From Grifola frondosa (taxonomy: Eukaryota; Basidiomycota; Agaricomycetes; Polyporales; Grifolaceae), in contig LUGG01000002.1 of NCBI GenBank assembly GCA_001683735.1, positions 1,488,001-1,552,000 of the forward strand: a DNA stretch of 64,000 nucleotides. The letters are read 5' to 3'. Both the position numbers and the translations under genes were made by a program. Positions 45,088 to 57,067 of the stretch are shown piece after piece. The notes beneath the pieces are model-generated. The model saw only the letters and a program-made list of their open reading frames with translations, made no database searches and had not been told where the DNA came from. Position 1 is the stretch's first letter. Each line of letters begins with the position of its first letter.

Positions 45088-45521
45088 CTGCTGGCATCTG
45101 AGTTTAAACCACTTGTCGTCGCAAACGGTGTGTACGCACGCTCCTCATTCAATGCCTACGACATGATAACATATGTTTTTATGTTTACGTTCAAGCCAAT
45201 CAAATTCACTCGTGTCTGCTGAAAATAAACATATATTTTGATCTTCAGTCCGGCGAGTATTTATGTTTTGAGCGTATGTTTTTATTTTATTCTCTTTGTG
45301 ACATCTGCTGGCATCGGAGTTTAAACCACTTGTCGTCGCAAACGGTGTGTACGCACGCTCCTCATTCAATGCCTACGACATGATAACATATGTTTTTATG
45401 TTTACGTTCAAGCCAATCAAATTCACTCGTGTCTGCTGAAAATAAACATATATTTTGATCTTCAGTCCGGCGAGTATTTATGTTTTGAGCGTATGTTTTT
45501 ATTTTATTCTGTAAAGTCACA
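45088..45521. repeat. 217-bp tandem duplication inside the KDZ element
   Basis: Two head-to-tail copies with period 217 (AGTTTAAACC at 45,101 and 45,318). They are nearly identical. The unit is AT-rich with several TATGTTTTTAT motifs. It lies between the left end and the 3' end of the first passenger gene. Subterminal, so possibly a transposase-binding region. Confidence 0.85.
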
Positions 45522-45930
45522 TGAAGTAAGCGAAAGAATCTATCAAGTCGAAGTCCTCTTCGGAGCTTAGGACTCTAGCGCGAACATTTCGGGCGATTCG
45601 CAGTCAGTACGACTTCAATGTAGCGAGAACGCTGCGCTCACGCCGTGTGTTCAGAGACAAGAAAATCAAAATGTGCATTGAAGTGATATTATTTATATTA
45701 ATGTATGATCATTAAGAGATATCGAAAACCAAAGAATGCCGATTGAGACGACGAACCAAGAAACAATTGTCATTGAGAAATATACATAAAAACATATAGA
45801 TACAATAGAGAAAGTCGATTGAAACGACGAACCAAGAAAAATTGTCATGATATCAGACTGACTTGCAAAGGCACGACTAGACGCTGCTGCCTACGATTTC
45901 TGACGACGCCTGGGCGACAAATTTGAGTGA
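45522..45930. other. Non-coding spacer in the KDZ element
   Basis: About 400 AT-rich bases. An imperfect repeat GATTGAGACGACGAACCAAGAAA appears twice (near 45,741 and 45,812). No gene. Confidence 0.5.
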
Positions 45931-48139
45931 TTACGCGCCGGAAGAAGTCAATTGTGGCATACCTTGCTCGAGGCTGTGCATTCGATCGACTCCCCTTGTT
46001 TGATGCGGCAACCTTCTTGGGTCTTTCTGGATCCTGCGGCGCTTCTTTGCTACGGGGAGAATAATCTCGCGTCTAGGACGGTCTGATCGCATGATGTCGG
46101 GGTGGTTACGTTTACGACGAACTTTTGCACCAGATACGGACTCTGATGGCATTGAGGAGTCAGGTTGAGGCTCGGGCAAGGTAGGAGGAGCAGCGGAGGG
46201 TTCATCATGTGGCACCGTCGTCAGGTGTGCGGCCGAGGGTTCCCCTTCACCAGATACAGATGATGCCTGAGGCATCAAAGAGTCGGGCCGAAGCTCGGGC
46301 AAGGTAGGAGGAGCAGCGGAGGGTTCATCATGTGGTGTCGTCGTCAGCTGTGCGGCCGAGGGTTCCCCTTGGCGCGAGGATGAATCGGAAGTGACACATC
46401 CCAAAGGAGGGAAGGCCGAACGCGTATCGGTGGAATGTGGCGTGACATCAGTGGAATGACTGCTTGCACCTCCGAAGAACCGATGGCCGAAGTGGCGGAA
46501 GCCGAAGAAGGCGTGTCTGAGTCAGCTGAAGAGGGTGCAATCTCAGGTAATGTCACGCCATTTGCGACGCCAACGGATTCCCCGTTGGCAGATTCTGGTG
46601 CGACGTCGTTGGCGGTGAGTCCACGCGAACCACACTCGAAAATATGGTCAGGGAGGCGGGGAAGTTCAACCATAGTGCGGGACTCCTCTCCCAATGCGCG
46701 ATCAGCATTATCGAAAGTGTAGAGAGATGAAGGCACTGGTGCCGACGGGTTTGACAGCTGGAATAGAGGATTGTCACCGGAATATTCGTTGGCATCGGTG
46801 GAAGGTGGAAATTCGGAAGCTGCGGAAAATGCTCCGCCTCCAATTCGGCGAGAAAGCTATCGATGTCAGGAATGTCGTGGCCATTGATGGTGTTGTTACC
46901 TCCCTGGGCTGTCAAATCTGACAGCTGTGGAGCTGCCAGGGGAACGGATCGCACCGATGCCTGCCCGCTTGGCATGGTGACCTCTCGTCCTGTCTGCGTC
47001 CCTCCTACCTCAGAGACGGCTGCCAAGACAGCAGCCGAAGAATGTCCCGAGCTATTCAAAGCTCGTGACGTCCGGACTGATTCGGCTGTTACGTTCGTCA
47101 GAAATGGGAGCCGGATGGTACAAATGCACTCACGAAATGCTACTTTGACATAAGAATTGTATGGTTCGATGTACGTCGAATGAAAGTCCTTGATAGATTC
47201 AGGAAATGTAGTCCCGATTTCTGTTGCACCGACATGGAACCTGTAAGATGGCTGTCAGAACCTCCGACGTGAATGGTAGAACGAAGGTGGACTTACGAGA
47301 GCATCCGAATAGCACCGTTTTCCTCGGGCCACACGCCCCCGCCAATCACAGTGAAGGTCCATCCAGTCTGTCTGGAAAGCTCGCGGAGGAAACTTTCAAT
47401 CGCGACGGGCATACCGTTGAGGGCTCTATCATATGGCTCGCACAATCAGCGTCGCTGAAGGAGATCATGATACGTACTGCTGGTATTGTTTAGGAGTTCT
47501 GGTTGAGCTCTCGGGCTCAACGGGCTCCGTCTTCATCGATTCCAACTCCGCGGCAATCTCTGCCTTGACATCATCCGACTCCTGGTCATACACAACGCGC
47601 GTGCAACGCTTGACAATGTCGAGGATTTCTGCCTTGGTAAGACGGCGGCCCGCAAGTAGCATTTCTTCTTTAACATGCGGCTGTATTCTTTCTCTGTAAT
47701 ACTTCTTCGAATACAATTCGACCGCCTGGGGATGGCGCGTCCGGCTAGCCTTCGCTGTGGCACTCATCGCATGCAGCAATGTGGTACCAGCGGCAGAAGC
47801 GCGGACCTTGTCGCCCTTGTTGTTTGCGAACCACTCGCGGAGCTTCTATCAATCATCAACGTGCATGAGTTTACAGACGAGCGATATATGGTGTGAACTA
47901 ACCTTGCGACGACTTCCAATAGCTTTAGTACGTACTTCCTTTTGCTCCGGCGTAAGATTACCCTCATCGACATCAGCACTAAATATTTTTGGATGTTCGG
48001 GGAAAAGCTGGAACCACTCGTGATACAAAGTCGGCCAGAACGCATGCAACTTCCGCTCCTTCTGGTGTTCGAGATACAAAGGACGTTGCGCAATCAACCA
48101 GTCGAGCTCGGCTTCTGTGGTCCATCTACGCGGTGCCAT
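45931..48139 (-). CDS. KDZ passenger gene 1: putative DNA-binding protein
   Basis: Starts at 48139 with MAPRRWTTEAELDWLIAQRP, a W-rich helical start reminiscent of HTH-type domains, then KLREWFANN after an intron with donor GTTAGT. Later exons give GWTFTVIGGGVWPEENGAI, FHVGATEIGTTFPESIKDF and a Gln/Pro/Ser-rich middle. The C-terminal exon carries two ~40-residue repeats built on DEPSAAPPTLPE and GEPSAA, then a basic, probably nuclear-targeting stretch (PVAKKRRRIQK). At least six exons; the junctions at 46.3-46.7 kb are not resolved. A WT...W gene of this kind beside KDZ transposases is something I recall from agaricomycetes. DNA binding is inference. Confidence 0.6.
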
Positions 48140-48430
48140 CTAACATGCAATCAGCACAACGATGTCTGAAGTTGTGAGAAACCTACTGATTTTAGTGACC
48201 TCGGAACGAGAGGGTGAAGTTACCGAGTGTTTGGCGCCCACTCGTTTATGAACGCTTTTCACCGTCCAATCATTTTCTATCTCGAATTTGGAAACTGAAA
48301 CCCCTTGTCGTAATTTTATTTCTAGCCAATCAAAGAAAAGGCGGAATACTCGACTTTATAACCCGCTTGGTTCTCCAGGTACGTACGCTCTGCCATTCCT
48401 TACTCGTCCAACTCCACCCAGGCCCTCACC
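48140..48430. promoter_or_regulatory. Bidirectional promoter region of KDZ passenger genes 1 and 2
   Basis: Only 291 bases separate two divergent start codons. A TTTATAA sequence near 48,354-48,360 could serve gene 2. Shared control of both genes is inferred from the spacing. Confidence 0.4.
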
Positions 48431-49419
48431 ATGTCTAAGCACAAGAGCGCGAAACTGCAAGAACCTGACGATTCAACTTTCACATTTGAAGAGATTTCCG
48501 CCGCCATCGCACTTATCCGAGAACAGAAGTCAAGTAAGTTGTTTCGATCGAAGGTCGAGACCTAGCTCATGTTGTGAAGTTGCTTCACAGCTTGCTGCTG
48601 AGTCCGAAGCCAGGGTTTCTACTTCTCAGCGACAAACACCTGCTCGCTCCCCCATCACTGGCCGGAACACAACTGCTCGCTCATCTGCTACTACTTGGCA
48701 TCGTGACAGTGAGCGTTCCCATATTGCCTCTAAGTTCCGTGCTTACCTGGTCTATTAGTCGTGGTTATTTCAGATGACAGCGATGACGAATACTGGGGGG
48801 CCGACTCCTTTGACAATGATACCCTCGTCGAAGCATTCGACGCTGCTATGCAGACTGTTTCCAACCCTGCTCCTGTGATTGCTCATTCCTCTACAGCTCC
48901 TACTCCCAACACCTTCACGGCCACTGCTCAGGCTCCTGTCATGCCTGCAGCCACTGCTCCCACTCCAGTTGCCTCTGCAGCCATCGTTCCTGTTGCCCTC
49001 ATGGCTGCTACTCCGGCTCCTGATCTCGCAGCCACCGCTCCTGCTCCCGTCACTCCGGTGGCGACAGCTGCCACTCCTACTGGCTCCGGCGCAATCGTCC
49101 CCACAGGCACAGCTGTTCCCACAGGTGCAGGAGACCACGGTGCAGGAGGCGTCTCTGTTGCAGGAGTCCCTGTCGTTGGTCCGGAGAATGGGCGCTGGTA
49201 CATCGTTACGAAAGGACGTAAAGTTGGCGTCTTCTACGAGTGGTAAGTCTTCATGCTAGAAAGTCCTATTGACACTGATGCAACGTAATAAGGTCCAACA
49301 CCGGCCCACACGTCTCAGGAGTCAGTGGCGCGATATGTGCGCGCTACTATTCTCGGACCCAGGCGATCGCAGCATATGAGAGCGCTCTTGCTCAGGGTCT
49401 CGTTCATCTCGTGGTGTAG
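48431..49419 (+). CDS. KDZ passenger gene 2: protein with RNase H1-type hybrid-binding domain
   Basis: Four exons join exactly: 48431-48533, 48580-48708, 48774-49242 and 49293-49419, giving 275 residues. The N-terminus has a helical segment (FEEISAAIALIREQK) followed by Ser/Thr/Gln-rich sequence and DSDDEYWGADSFD. The middle is ~90 residues of Ala/Pro/Thr low complexity. The C-terminal ~55 residues, GRWYIVTKGRKVGVFYEW continuing into HVSGVSGAICARYYSR and AAYESAL, match the pattern of the RNase H1 N-terminal/viroplasmin-like domain. That domain binds RNA-DNA hybrids or double-stranded RNA. No catalytic RNase H domain is present. Confidence 0.75.
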
Positions 49420-49615
49420 AGCTGTGTGGCGAGATATCAGGATTTCTGTCGTCTTGAATACTCATGCTATCCCGTGTCGTTTACCCGTACTTTCTTGGTA
49501 GTTGTGATTACATGCTATAATCACAAAATGTTCCGAACACTGACACGTGGGACCGCAATTTGAGGATATATAGCGGTAAGAATCTTGACTCCGTCGTCCG
49601 CCCACTTACATCGCA

Positions 49616-50346
49616 ATGGGCCGACGCGCTAAATACTACACCCAAGTTGAGAAGACCACCGCAAAGCGGCAACAAGCAATTAAATATAGACAATCTGCTT
49701 TGTGAGATCATATTAAGGTCAATCCCTATTAATGCTAATTATATACAGAGGACAGCGAACGCGTGCTACTCGTAATAGGGAGTCCTATGAGCGGAGGTTA
49801 TTGTCGGATGTGTTGATCTTCGAAAATAACCTTCCGCCTACCTTGTCGCCGGCCCTGGTCAAGTACGCCCGACGACCATTCAGTATCATCTATAATTTTC
49901 TGGATGACACTCCTTACCTCGGCCTATGGACGCGACCCTTCCAGCTTGAGATCCCGGCTATTGTCGAGGGATGTCGTGAGGAAGTGGAGAAGCAGTTCGC
50001 GACTGGGCAGTACCATCAGATCATCGAGCATGGGTACGAGAGGTATGGGGCGTGGAAGCAGAAAGGAGGCGAGGATCTTACGGCAGGCGCAAAGGAAGAG
50101 CTCGCTGAACGCATTGCTGCATGGGATCGGATGGCAGGCGAGAGAGTAGGCGAACGTGGAAGTTGGGATGAGTTTGTGCGCGAGGTGGCTCTCAGTTGGG
50201 GTGCAAAGATTGTAGTTCTACTGGCGAAAGAGATTGAGCTACGAGAAGATCAGGGAGGGATAGGATACAAGGATCGGGAGCTACCTTGGCAATATATGAT
50301 AAGGCTTTCAACGCGTAAAGTCGTTATTAGGCGTAATAACAAGTAG
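49616..50346 (+). CDS. KDZ passenger gene 3: basic-region protein
   Basis: Two exons, 49616-49701 and 49749-50346 (47-nt intron, GTGAGA donor), give about 227 residues. The first 60 residues are strongly basic and helical (KTTAKRQQAIKYRQSAL, then RTRATRNRESYERRL), like a bZIP basic region or another DNA-binding helix. The rest (YNFLDDTPYLGLWTRPF, YERYGAWKQKGGED) is unrecognised. The last 15 codons lie inside a 130-bp tandem repeat, so the natural C-terminus may have been altered. A DNA-binding accessory role in transposition is inference. Confidence 0.55.
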
Positions 50347-50566
50347 CTGTAATTTCAATCAAATTCATTGATCACCGCTCCGACATCACGAATTCAGTGA
50401 GAAGAGATACTCACATTCGAATTCTCTGATGAGGCTTTTAATGCGTAAAGTCGTTAGTAGGCGTAATAACAGGTAGCTGTAATTTCCGAAGTCAAATTCA
50501 CTGATCAGCGCTCCGACATCACGAATTCAGTGCAATGAGATAGTACTCACATTCGAATTCTCCATC
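50302..50566. repeat. 130-bp tandem duplication in the KDZ element
   Basis: Two copies start at 50,302 and 50,432, about 90 percent alike by eye. The first overlaps the 3' end of passenger gene 3. Each holds CCGACATCACGAATTCAGTG and CACATTCGAATTCTC. Confidence 0.8.
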
Positions 50567-52553
50567 GCAAGCTACGAGACCAGTATCATGGTGCTATAAG
50601 ATGATTAGTTATATATCATGCGAATTGTATGAACGAGCCCTTCAATGGAGATCGTGAAGTCATGAACTAGTAGCTGCGCCCTAGATACTTAATCGATCCT
50701 ACTTAGTAGGATGAACGATCGAACTGTAAGTACCAATTTGTGATCGAGCCAAGTACTCACCAATTATCGTTACAACTCCACAGTGTGTTAAAGGTCCCAT
50801 TGGAAAGATAGAATATTTAAATAGTATAAGAAGCCGTGGCAATCATACATATTAACCGAAACTTATGTTTTCCGCGTTCAAGGTCGTTTTCAGTGACACC
50901 GTTATACGGACGCTGATTGGTTACCTAGGTTTTGGGAATGCCGAATCAGCAGCATGGGCTGTCACAGGAATCAGCGGAGTTCGAATGCCGTCCCCATTAC
51001 CTTATAAACCCACGCAAAGTGCTCATATCCCCCATTCCTTCTTGACTTTCTCCTATCACCATCTCCTCTCCGTCTTGCTCACTCGTGCGTCGCTGCTACT
51101 TGCAGCGAGCACCTGCTCCTTTCATGCTCGTCGCTGTGCGTTCGTGGTGAGCATGCCTCAGCGTTACCGACTTGAACTTTCCTCACTCGTCGTTGCTTGC
51201 AGTGAACACCCGTGTTCCTTTCGTGCTCCGTCGCTGTGCGTCGTGAGTACGTCTCAGTGTTCGTGACTTGTAATTCACGTGTGCGGCGTTGCCTGAAGGA
51301 GGACTGGTCCTCCTTTCATGGCCCCTCGCTTCATGTCACGGTGAGTCCATTGCAAGTATGCCATGTACTTTTCATGCTGACGCAGTGTCAGGTGATGGAA
51401 GAGTCGGTCGTGCGCTGTTGTGGGGGGTGAGCATTGAGTTGAGTTGTGCATGGGTGAATGTGCGTATCATGTCGGCGATATACAGTGTGGACCTGATGTG
51501 GTTTGGTGCCAGGTTCATTTCTTTCTTGGTTGGATGTGTTGCACGCCAGCTGCGGGTGTGTCTTATTTGACGGTGAGTGTGCAGAGCAACATGAGAACAA
51601 TGCTAAGAGCTGTTCAATCAGACTAAGTCCGTCATCATGGCCGTCAGCGGGTGCTTGTGTGATTTTCTTGGTTTGGTGTGCTGCGTGCTGGCTGCGAGCT
51701 AGTCTGAATGGTAAGCATGTTGTTTCATTGCAACGGGCACACACTGACATATTCTCAAATTTTCATATAGCCGTTATTATGGCTGTCAGCAGGAGTGTGT
51801 CAGGGACCTAAATGTGAGTCAATGTGGCTTATCGGCACTGATGGGAGACTGAGAAGACTACAGGTTGGAACCGATTATGCGTGCCCGAGTAAAATAGTGA
51901 TCTAATTGCGAGCTGATAAAATGTGGTCTTTTGACTACAGTTTCGGTGTTATCTTGGTAGAGATCCTTGATTGATATTAATGTTGGTGTCGTTCGGGTCT
52001 CGTTGGTTCTTATGCTAGGCACAGACAGTTAATACGAACTGACATCTTGGTGTTATCTTGCTGGGGATCGGCAGGCGCGTGCAGGTTATGCTGGTATCTC
52101 GGTTGTGGCTGTTTAGATACTAGACCAAACGTAATGCTGATACGATCTTGATCACGATCACTGCGAGTATGTACATCAGCGTCAGCAACGTCTGCAGTGT
52201 GTTTATTACCTCCTAAGGTAGTGTGAGTACTTGATCTGTGAAGGTGGTATAATGCGTACGACCGGTCCGCTTTATGGCCCATCTGCTACAATCGGAAATG
52301 ATGCTTATGCCATGGTGACTATTTGGGAGTTCACCTGATCTCATCAGTTCCATCGGGTTTCTTTTCGGGTTATTCGGATGCCTATGGATGTATTAATGTC
52401 TTCCATCCGAGGAACGTCCTCGGCATATAGACTATTGTCTCTCCTTGTATTCAGCATCAAAGTCGTCGGTTCTCATCACCCTCAGTGCACATCTTCAAAG
52501 GTTTTAGGTGTCTGCCATACTCATTCTTGTAGGTTCCTCTGAAAACACCGGCA
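50567..52553. other. 2-kb non-coding interior of the KDZ element
   Basis: No convincing gene on either strand. A degenerate ~95-bp tandem repeat (TCGCTGTGCGT...TGAGTACGTCTCAG type) lies at about 51,080-51,270. Several GTGAG-like donors occur without matching exons. Confidence 0.45.
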
Positions 52554-53087
52554 GAATTGGCGGCTGCGCTTTGGTGAGTTATGACACCTGGCTATGTTTA
52601 TCCTCACGACGCTCATGTCGTGTCATCCCAAAGTAGGATCCCGACGGATCCTCTGCCTATTCGTTTCCTGTTCGCCTGAATCTCATAATTTGAACGTCGG
52701 TACTTTAGTGCCTGTCGGGCGATGGGTGCCCGAATTGGCGGCTGCGCTTTGGTGAGTTATGACACCTGGCTATGTTTATCCTCACGACGCTCATGTCGTG
52801 TCATCCCAAAGTAGGATCCCGACCGATCCTCTGCCTATTCGTTTCCTGTTCGCCTGAATCTCATAATTTGAACGTCGGTACTTTAGTGCCTGTCGGGCGA
52901 TGGGTGCCCGAATTGGCGGCTGCGCTTTGGTGAGTTATGACACCTGGCTATGTTTATCCTCACGACGCTCATGTCGTGTCATCCCAAAGTAGGATCCCGA
53001 CCGATCCTTTGCCTATTCGTTTCCTGTTCGCCTGAATCTCACAATTTGAACGTCGGTACTTTAGTGCCTGTCAGGCGATGGGTGCCC
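52554..53087. repeat. 178-bp tandem repeat, three copies, upstream of KDZ transposase
   Basis: Copies begin at 52,554, 52,732 and 52,910 (GAATTGGCGGCTGCGC). They differ by a few substitutions. Each unit can fold: ATGACAC pairs with GTGTCAT, enclosing ACGAC and GTCGT. The array ends about 410 bases before the transposase ATG. Confidence 0.92.
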
Positions 53088-53500
53088 TCAAAGTGAGTTT
53101 GTGGAATGTGAAGTACCAGATTTGTTTTGGGGTGTTTCAACCGTTGCCAACAAAGCTGACTTCGTGTTTTGACGTTTCTTCAAGTTCAGCCTTATTAAGC
53201 GTTGCGACGCTGACATTATATGTGACGCGTGTTTCATCAATCTTGTGTTTGAACATAGCAAGTATCCGTATGCCTGTTTGCAGCTCGAACTTGATTTGTG
53301 TCCAATGGGATTGCATCGTCCTATTCCGAATTCTGCCCGCTTCTTCGGGCCACGGTATGTGCTCGATGTCTCCCATTCTTCGCCTCCTGTCTATGCTCAT
53401 AAATCTTGGCATTATTGACAGTATCTCCCTGCACCTAGCTCAAATGCCTTTCATCCCGTCCCCCTCTCTGAAGGGGCTCTTCACTCGATTCGCCGATACT

Positions 53501-56500
53501 ATGCCTCGTCGTCGCCGCTCAAACTTCGAGTTCTACACTGTCCCCGATGACAACAACATCGACGCCCCTCCTTCTACCCCTGCTACCATTCACCATCATA
53601 CTGATTATGCTGTGGCTGCATCTAAGGTTTCCACCCGTACCACTTTCTATCAAATGCCCCCTTCGCCCAAAAGATCTCGTCTCTCACTCGCAACAGCTTC
53701 ACCTACCGTTGTTGATGATTTGGAGTATGCCACTTCCGAACCCCTGGATTTGGACTACGTCAACCACTGTTTGCAGTTAGAAGAGGAGGATTTCATTCCA
53801 AGAAGGCGCACCGCTGGCGTAAGTCGTTGTATTTGGTATTTGGCTCATATTCTAACAATTTTATCAGGACCGTCCCCTCCTTGAATGGTTGCCACATCGG
53901 GACGCTTACTTGTCCGAACTGCTTCGGCTGGAAGGGCGCGGAGATTTCACATCAGAAGATTGCCCGACCTGCGCTGCCGGCCGTGCTATCTACCGTTGCA
54001 TGGACTGCCAAGATCAGAGCCTCTCGTGCGCCGCTTGTATGGTAACTCTTCATGAATGGATCCCTTTGCATCGCATCCAGGTGAGTTTTACGAGTTTTAC
54101 GAATGTCTGTTTCCTCGATTAAGCTTAAACTTTTGCAGAAATGGGTTGGTACTTACTTCGAAAGGGTCAGCTTGAAGGCCCTTGGCCTTCGGTTCAGTTG
54201 GGTCATCATGTAGGAGAAGAATGTCTTTTCCCCATTCCCGCATTCGGGAACGACTTCGTTGTCCTTGATATTTCTGGCGTCCACGAGGTGTCCGTCAATT
54301 ACTGTGGTTGCGAAACGGCCCTCAACCCTGTCACCCAGTTACTCCGCTATCGTTGGTATCCCGCAACTACGGCCAATCCCAAGACAGCGGCTACGTTTAG
54401 TTTACTGGAACTATTCCACCTTCTCTCTACACAATCCAAAGTGTCTGGTTTCGAATTCTACATAACTCTCACGCGGCGTACGGACAACACGGGTGTTGTT
54501 CCAGGGAAGGTATGTCAAACGTATCTGTCTCTAGACTTATTACTGACACCAAAATCTTAGGACCGCTACCAATCATTTATGATGATGATACGCCAATGGC
54601 GGCACCTGAAAATGATGAAGCGTGCAGGGCGCGCTAGCGATCCAGGAGGCGTTGCTGCCACGAGGGAGGGAGAGTGTGCAGTTCTTTGTCCCGCCTGTCC
54701 ACAGCCGGGCAAGAACCTCCCTGAGGATTGGGCAACGGCCCCTCCGGAACAGGCGTAAGGACTTCTCAGTCGTCTTGAATAAAATATCCATTTCTTATAC
54801 TGTCCACGTTTAGCTGGCTCTACTCACTATTTATCGGTTTGGATGCGAACTTCCGCCTCAAGCGCAAGAAAGTCTCATCGGATGCCGTCGACCCCGGTCT
54901 TAGTCATGGCTATGCCTACTTTGTCGAAGATACGGCCTACAAAAAGCACCTTGCAACGTACAGCGATCTCATCCCCGAACTGTCTAATATATGCAACAAT
55001 CACGATGCAATCAAGTTAGCAAATATGAAAGGTTCAGCCGGGACTGCAGCGAGCGGAGTGGTGACGGCGGATTGTACCCGCCATGATATGAAGCGGCCAT
55101 GCTCAATTGGAGACTTACAGAAAGGCGAAAGGTGCGAGATATCTCCATAGAGCTTGAGCAGAGGCTTACTGTTATGTGCAGACATGTGAACGTGGACTAT
55201 ATTCTCAACTCAACGCTCTTGCGAAATGCTCCCAAGAGGATCAAAGGTTCCTACGATGTTGCCTGCAACCATGAACGGAATGTAGATGACCGCTTTGAGG
55301 TGTACGGATTCACTACATTGGGATTGCACGACGTCCAGTGGTTCATCCCAAAGTTTCACCTTCCGGCGCATCGTGATTTCTGCCGAGCGAATTACTCATT
55401 CAACCTCGGACGTCATGTTGGCCGGACAGACGGAGAGGCAGTGGAGCGGGGATGGGCGTCATCCAATCCGTATGCCAGCAGCACGAAAGAGATGGGACCC
55501 GGCTCTCGTCGGGATCTTCTCGACGACGTATTCGGTGACCATAACTGGCGGAAAGTGACACAACTTCGTACGTTTGCATGTCCTTTTGCATGCACTAGCC
55601 AAGTACTCACATTGGTTGCAGCTGTCACATTACTAGCGAAGATCAAGGAAGCTGTTGAACTCCGCAACGAGCACGTCTCCGCATTCCGGTCGTTTCACGC
55701 TACATTACCCCTCGATGATACCGCGGAGTGGCTCCGCATTATCGAAGAATGGGAAGAAGACCGTTCTCGACCCAATCCGTTTGAAATCAAGCATTCCAGT
55801 AAGATATTCATCCTTACTTGCAGCTTATACTCACATCGTAATGTTCTCTCCCTCAGCTCTCACACTGGCTGCTATTCGCCTGAAGCTTGCTGAAGAAGAT
55901 GCCGAAGCTTTGCGAACTGGTGAGGCACATGTTGTTCATGAGGAATTCACTGCCAGTGGCATGCTTGTTGCTGGTATTGAACTTGAAGAGCAACAGTGAG
56001 TTTCTTCATCTGATATTCTGAGTTATGCCTTGCTGACATACCCTGCAGGCGACGCCTAAGGGTAGATGCTGCTGCGCTCGGTCAGCATGCCACGGACTTG
56101 CAACGTGCAAAATTTATGGAGCGGCAAAACACTCTCCTACGCAAGCTCGAGGCATGGTGGGAGATCCAGGCTCTCTACATGCCGGGTGTAACTGCACACC
56201 GTCAGCGGCTGATCCCTTCCGATTCCGAGACTCCACCACAACAATTGCCACTCCTCTTTCCCTCTGCTGTCTGTGGTGACATTCCTTGTGCGACGTCTCT
56301 CCTAGAACAGGAATGGCGCCTACGATATGCACAGGCCCACGAAGTCCTGAATGATTTGCGCGGGCATCTTGAACTCCGAAGCCATCTCTACGTTTACAAG
56401 GACCGCTTTGTCCGAGGCCAGCGCCATAACACGCGCGCCAGGACCGTGATCACTGGTGCGCAGTCTAAAATTGACGCGGACGTCTCTCGCTATCGCACTG

Positions 56501-57067
56501 CACATGCAGCGCTTCTCTCTTTGTCCACGATCCTCCATAAGACAGGTTGGCAGGTTGTGTTGCAACCACTGAATGACAGTGATATTCGCCATGTCACGGA
56601 TGGCGAGGATGGTCAGTCAGAGGGTCGGCGCACACTGTCCTGGATTTGGAAGGCAAGTGGAGAAGGCAGTGTGGATGGTAGAGTGGGAGAACATTTACAA
56701 GACTGTGAGTCCCGACTATCTTCGCTGTATATACGTGCTCCTGATGCTTGTTCCAGCTCTTCGTCGTGAGTGGTGCAAAGCACGAGCTCGCGCTGATCGC
56801 TGGTCGGAGGAGTGCATGCTCCTCAAAGAGGAAATGCGCCGGGTGCTGGAGTTTCACAGCTGGCAGGCGCACTGGTGGACAACGATGGTCAACCGACGGA
56901 TCTTTTCGCAATCGGGATACCTGGAGGGAGCCAACGCATACGCCTATCGTCAATGTGCTATTCGTACGGCAATGCGCGAGAAATGCGAGCACACTTGGCG
57001 GTATGTTGCGGAATGGCTCTCCGTGGGAGACCTGTGCATCAGCACGCCTCCGCTTACACAGGACTAG
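53501..57067 (+). CDS. KDZ transposase with CxC2 cysteine cluster
   Basis: The start MPRRRRSNFEFYT at 53501 matches the usual beginning of this family; the frame is open further upstream but that part is not family-like. Exon 2 holds the cysteine cluster CPTCAAGRAIYRCMDCQD, then CAACMVTLHEWIPLH. Next come WYPATTANPKTAATF and QWRHLKMMKRAGR. The RNase H-fold transposase core follows: LDANFRLKRK (first Asp), CNNHDAI, TADCTRHD, SYDVACN (second Asp), IPKFHLPAH and VGRTDGEAVERGWA (Glu), then STKEMGPGSRRD. A helical C-terminus ends at 57067. About eleven exons with good splice sites. One base seems missing near 54,198 (RF|QLGHH). No premature stop was seen in the core, so it may be active. Confidence 0.93.

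Noticed and set aside
51388..51750. 120-codon minus-strand ORF in the KDZ interior
   Set aside because: Cys/His-rich by composition only, overlapping degenerate repeats, with no motif or exon partner.
53078..53500. Upstream extension of the KDZ transposase frame
   Set aside because: The frame is open but its start overlaps the last copy of the 178-bp repeat and is not family-like; MPRRRRSNFEFYT at 53,501 is a typical KDZ start.
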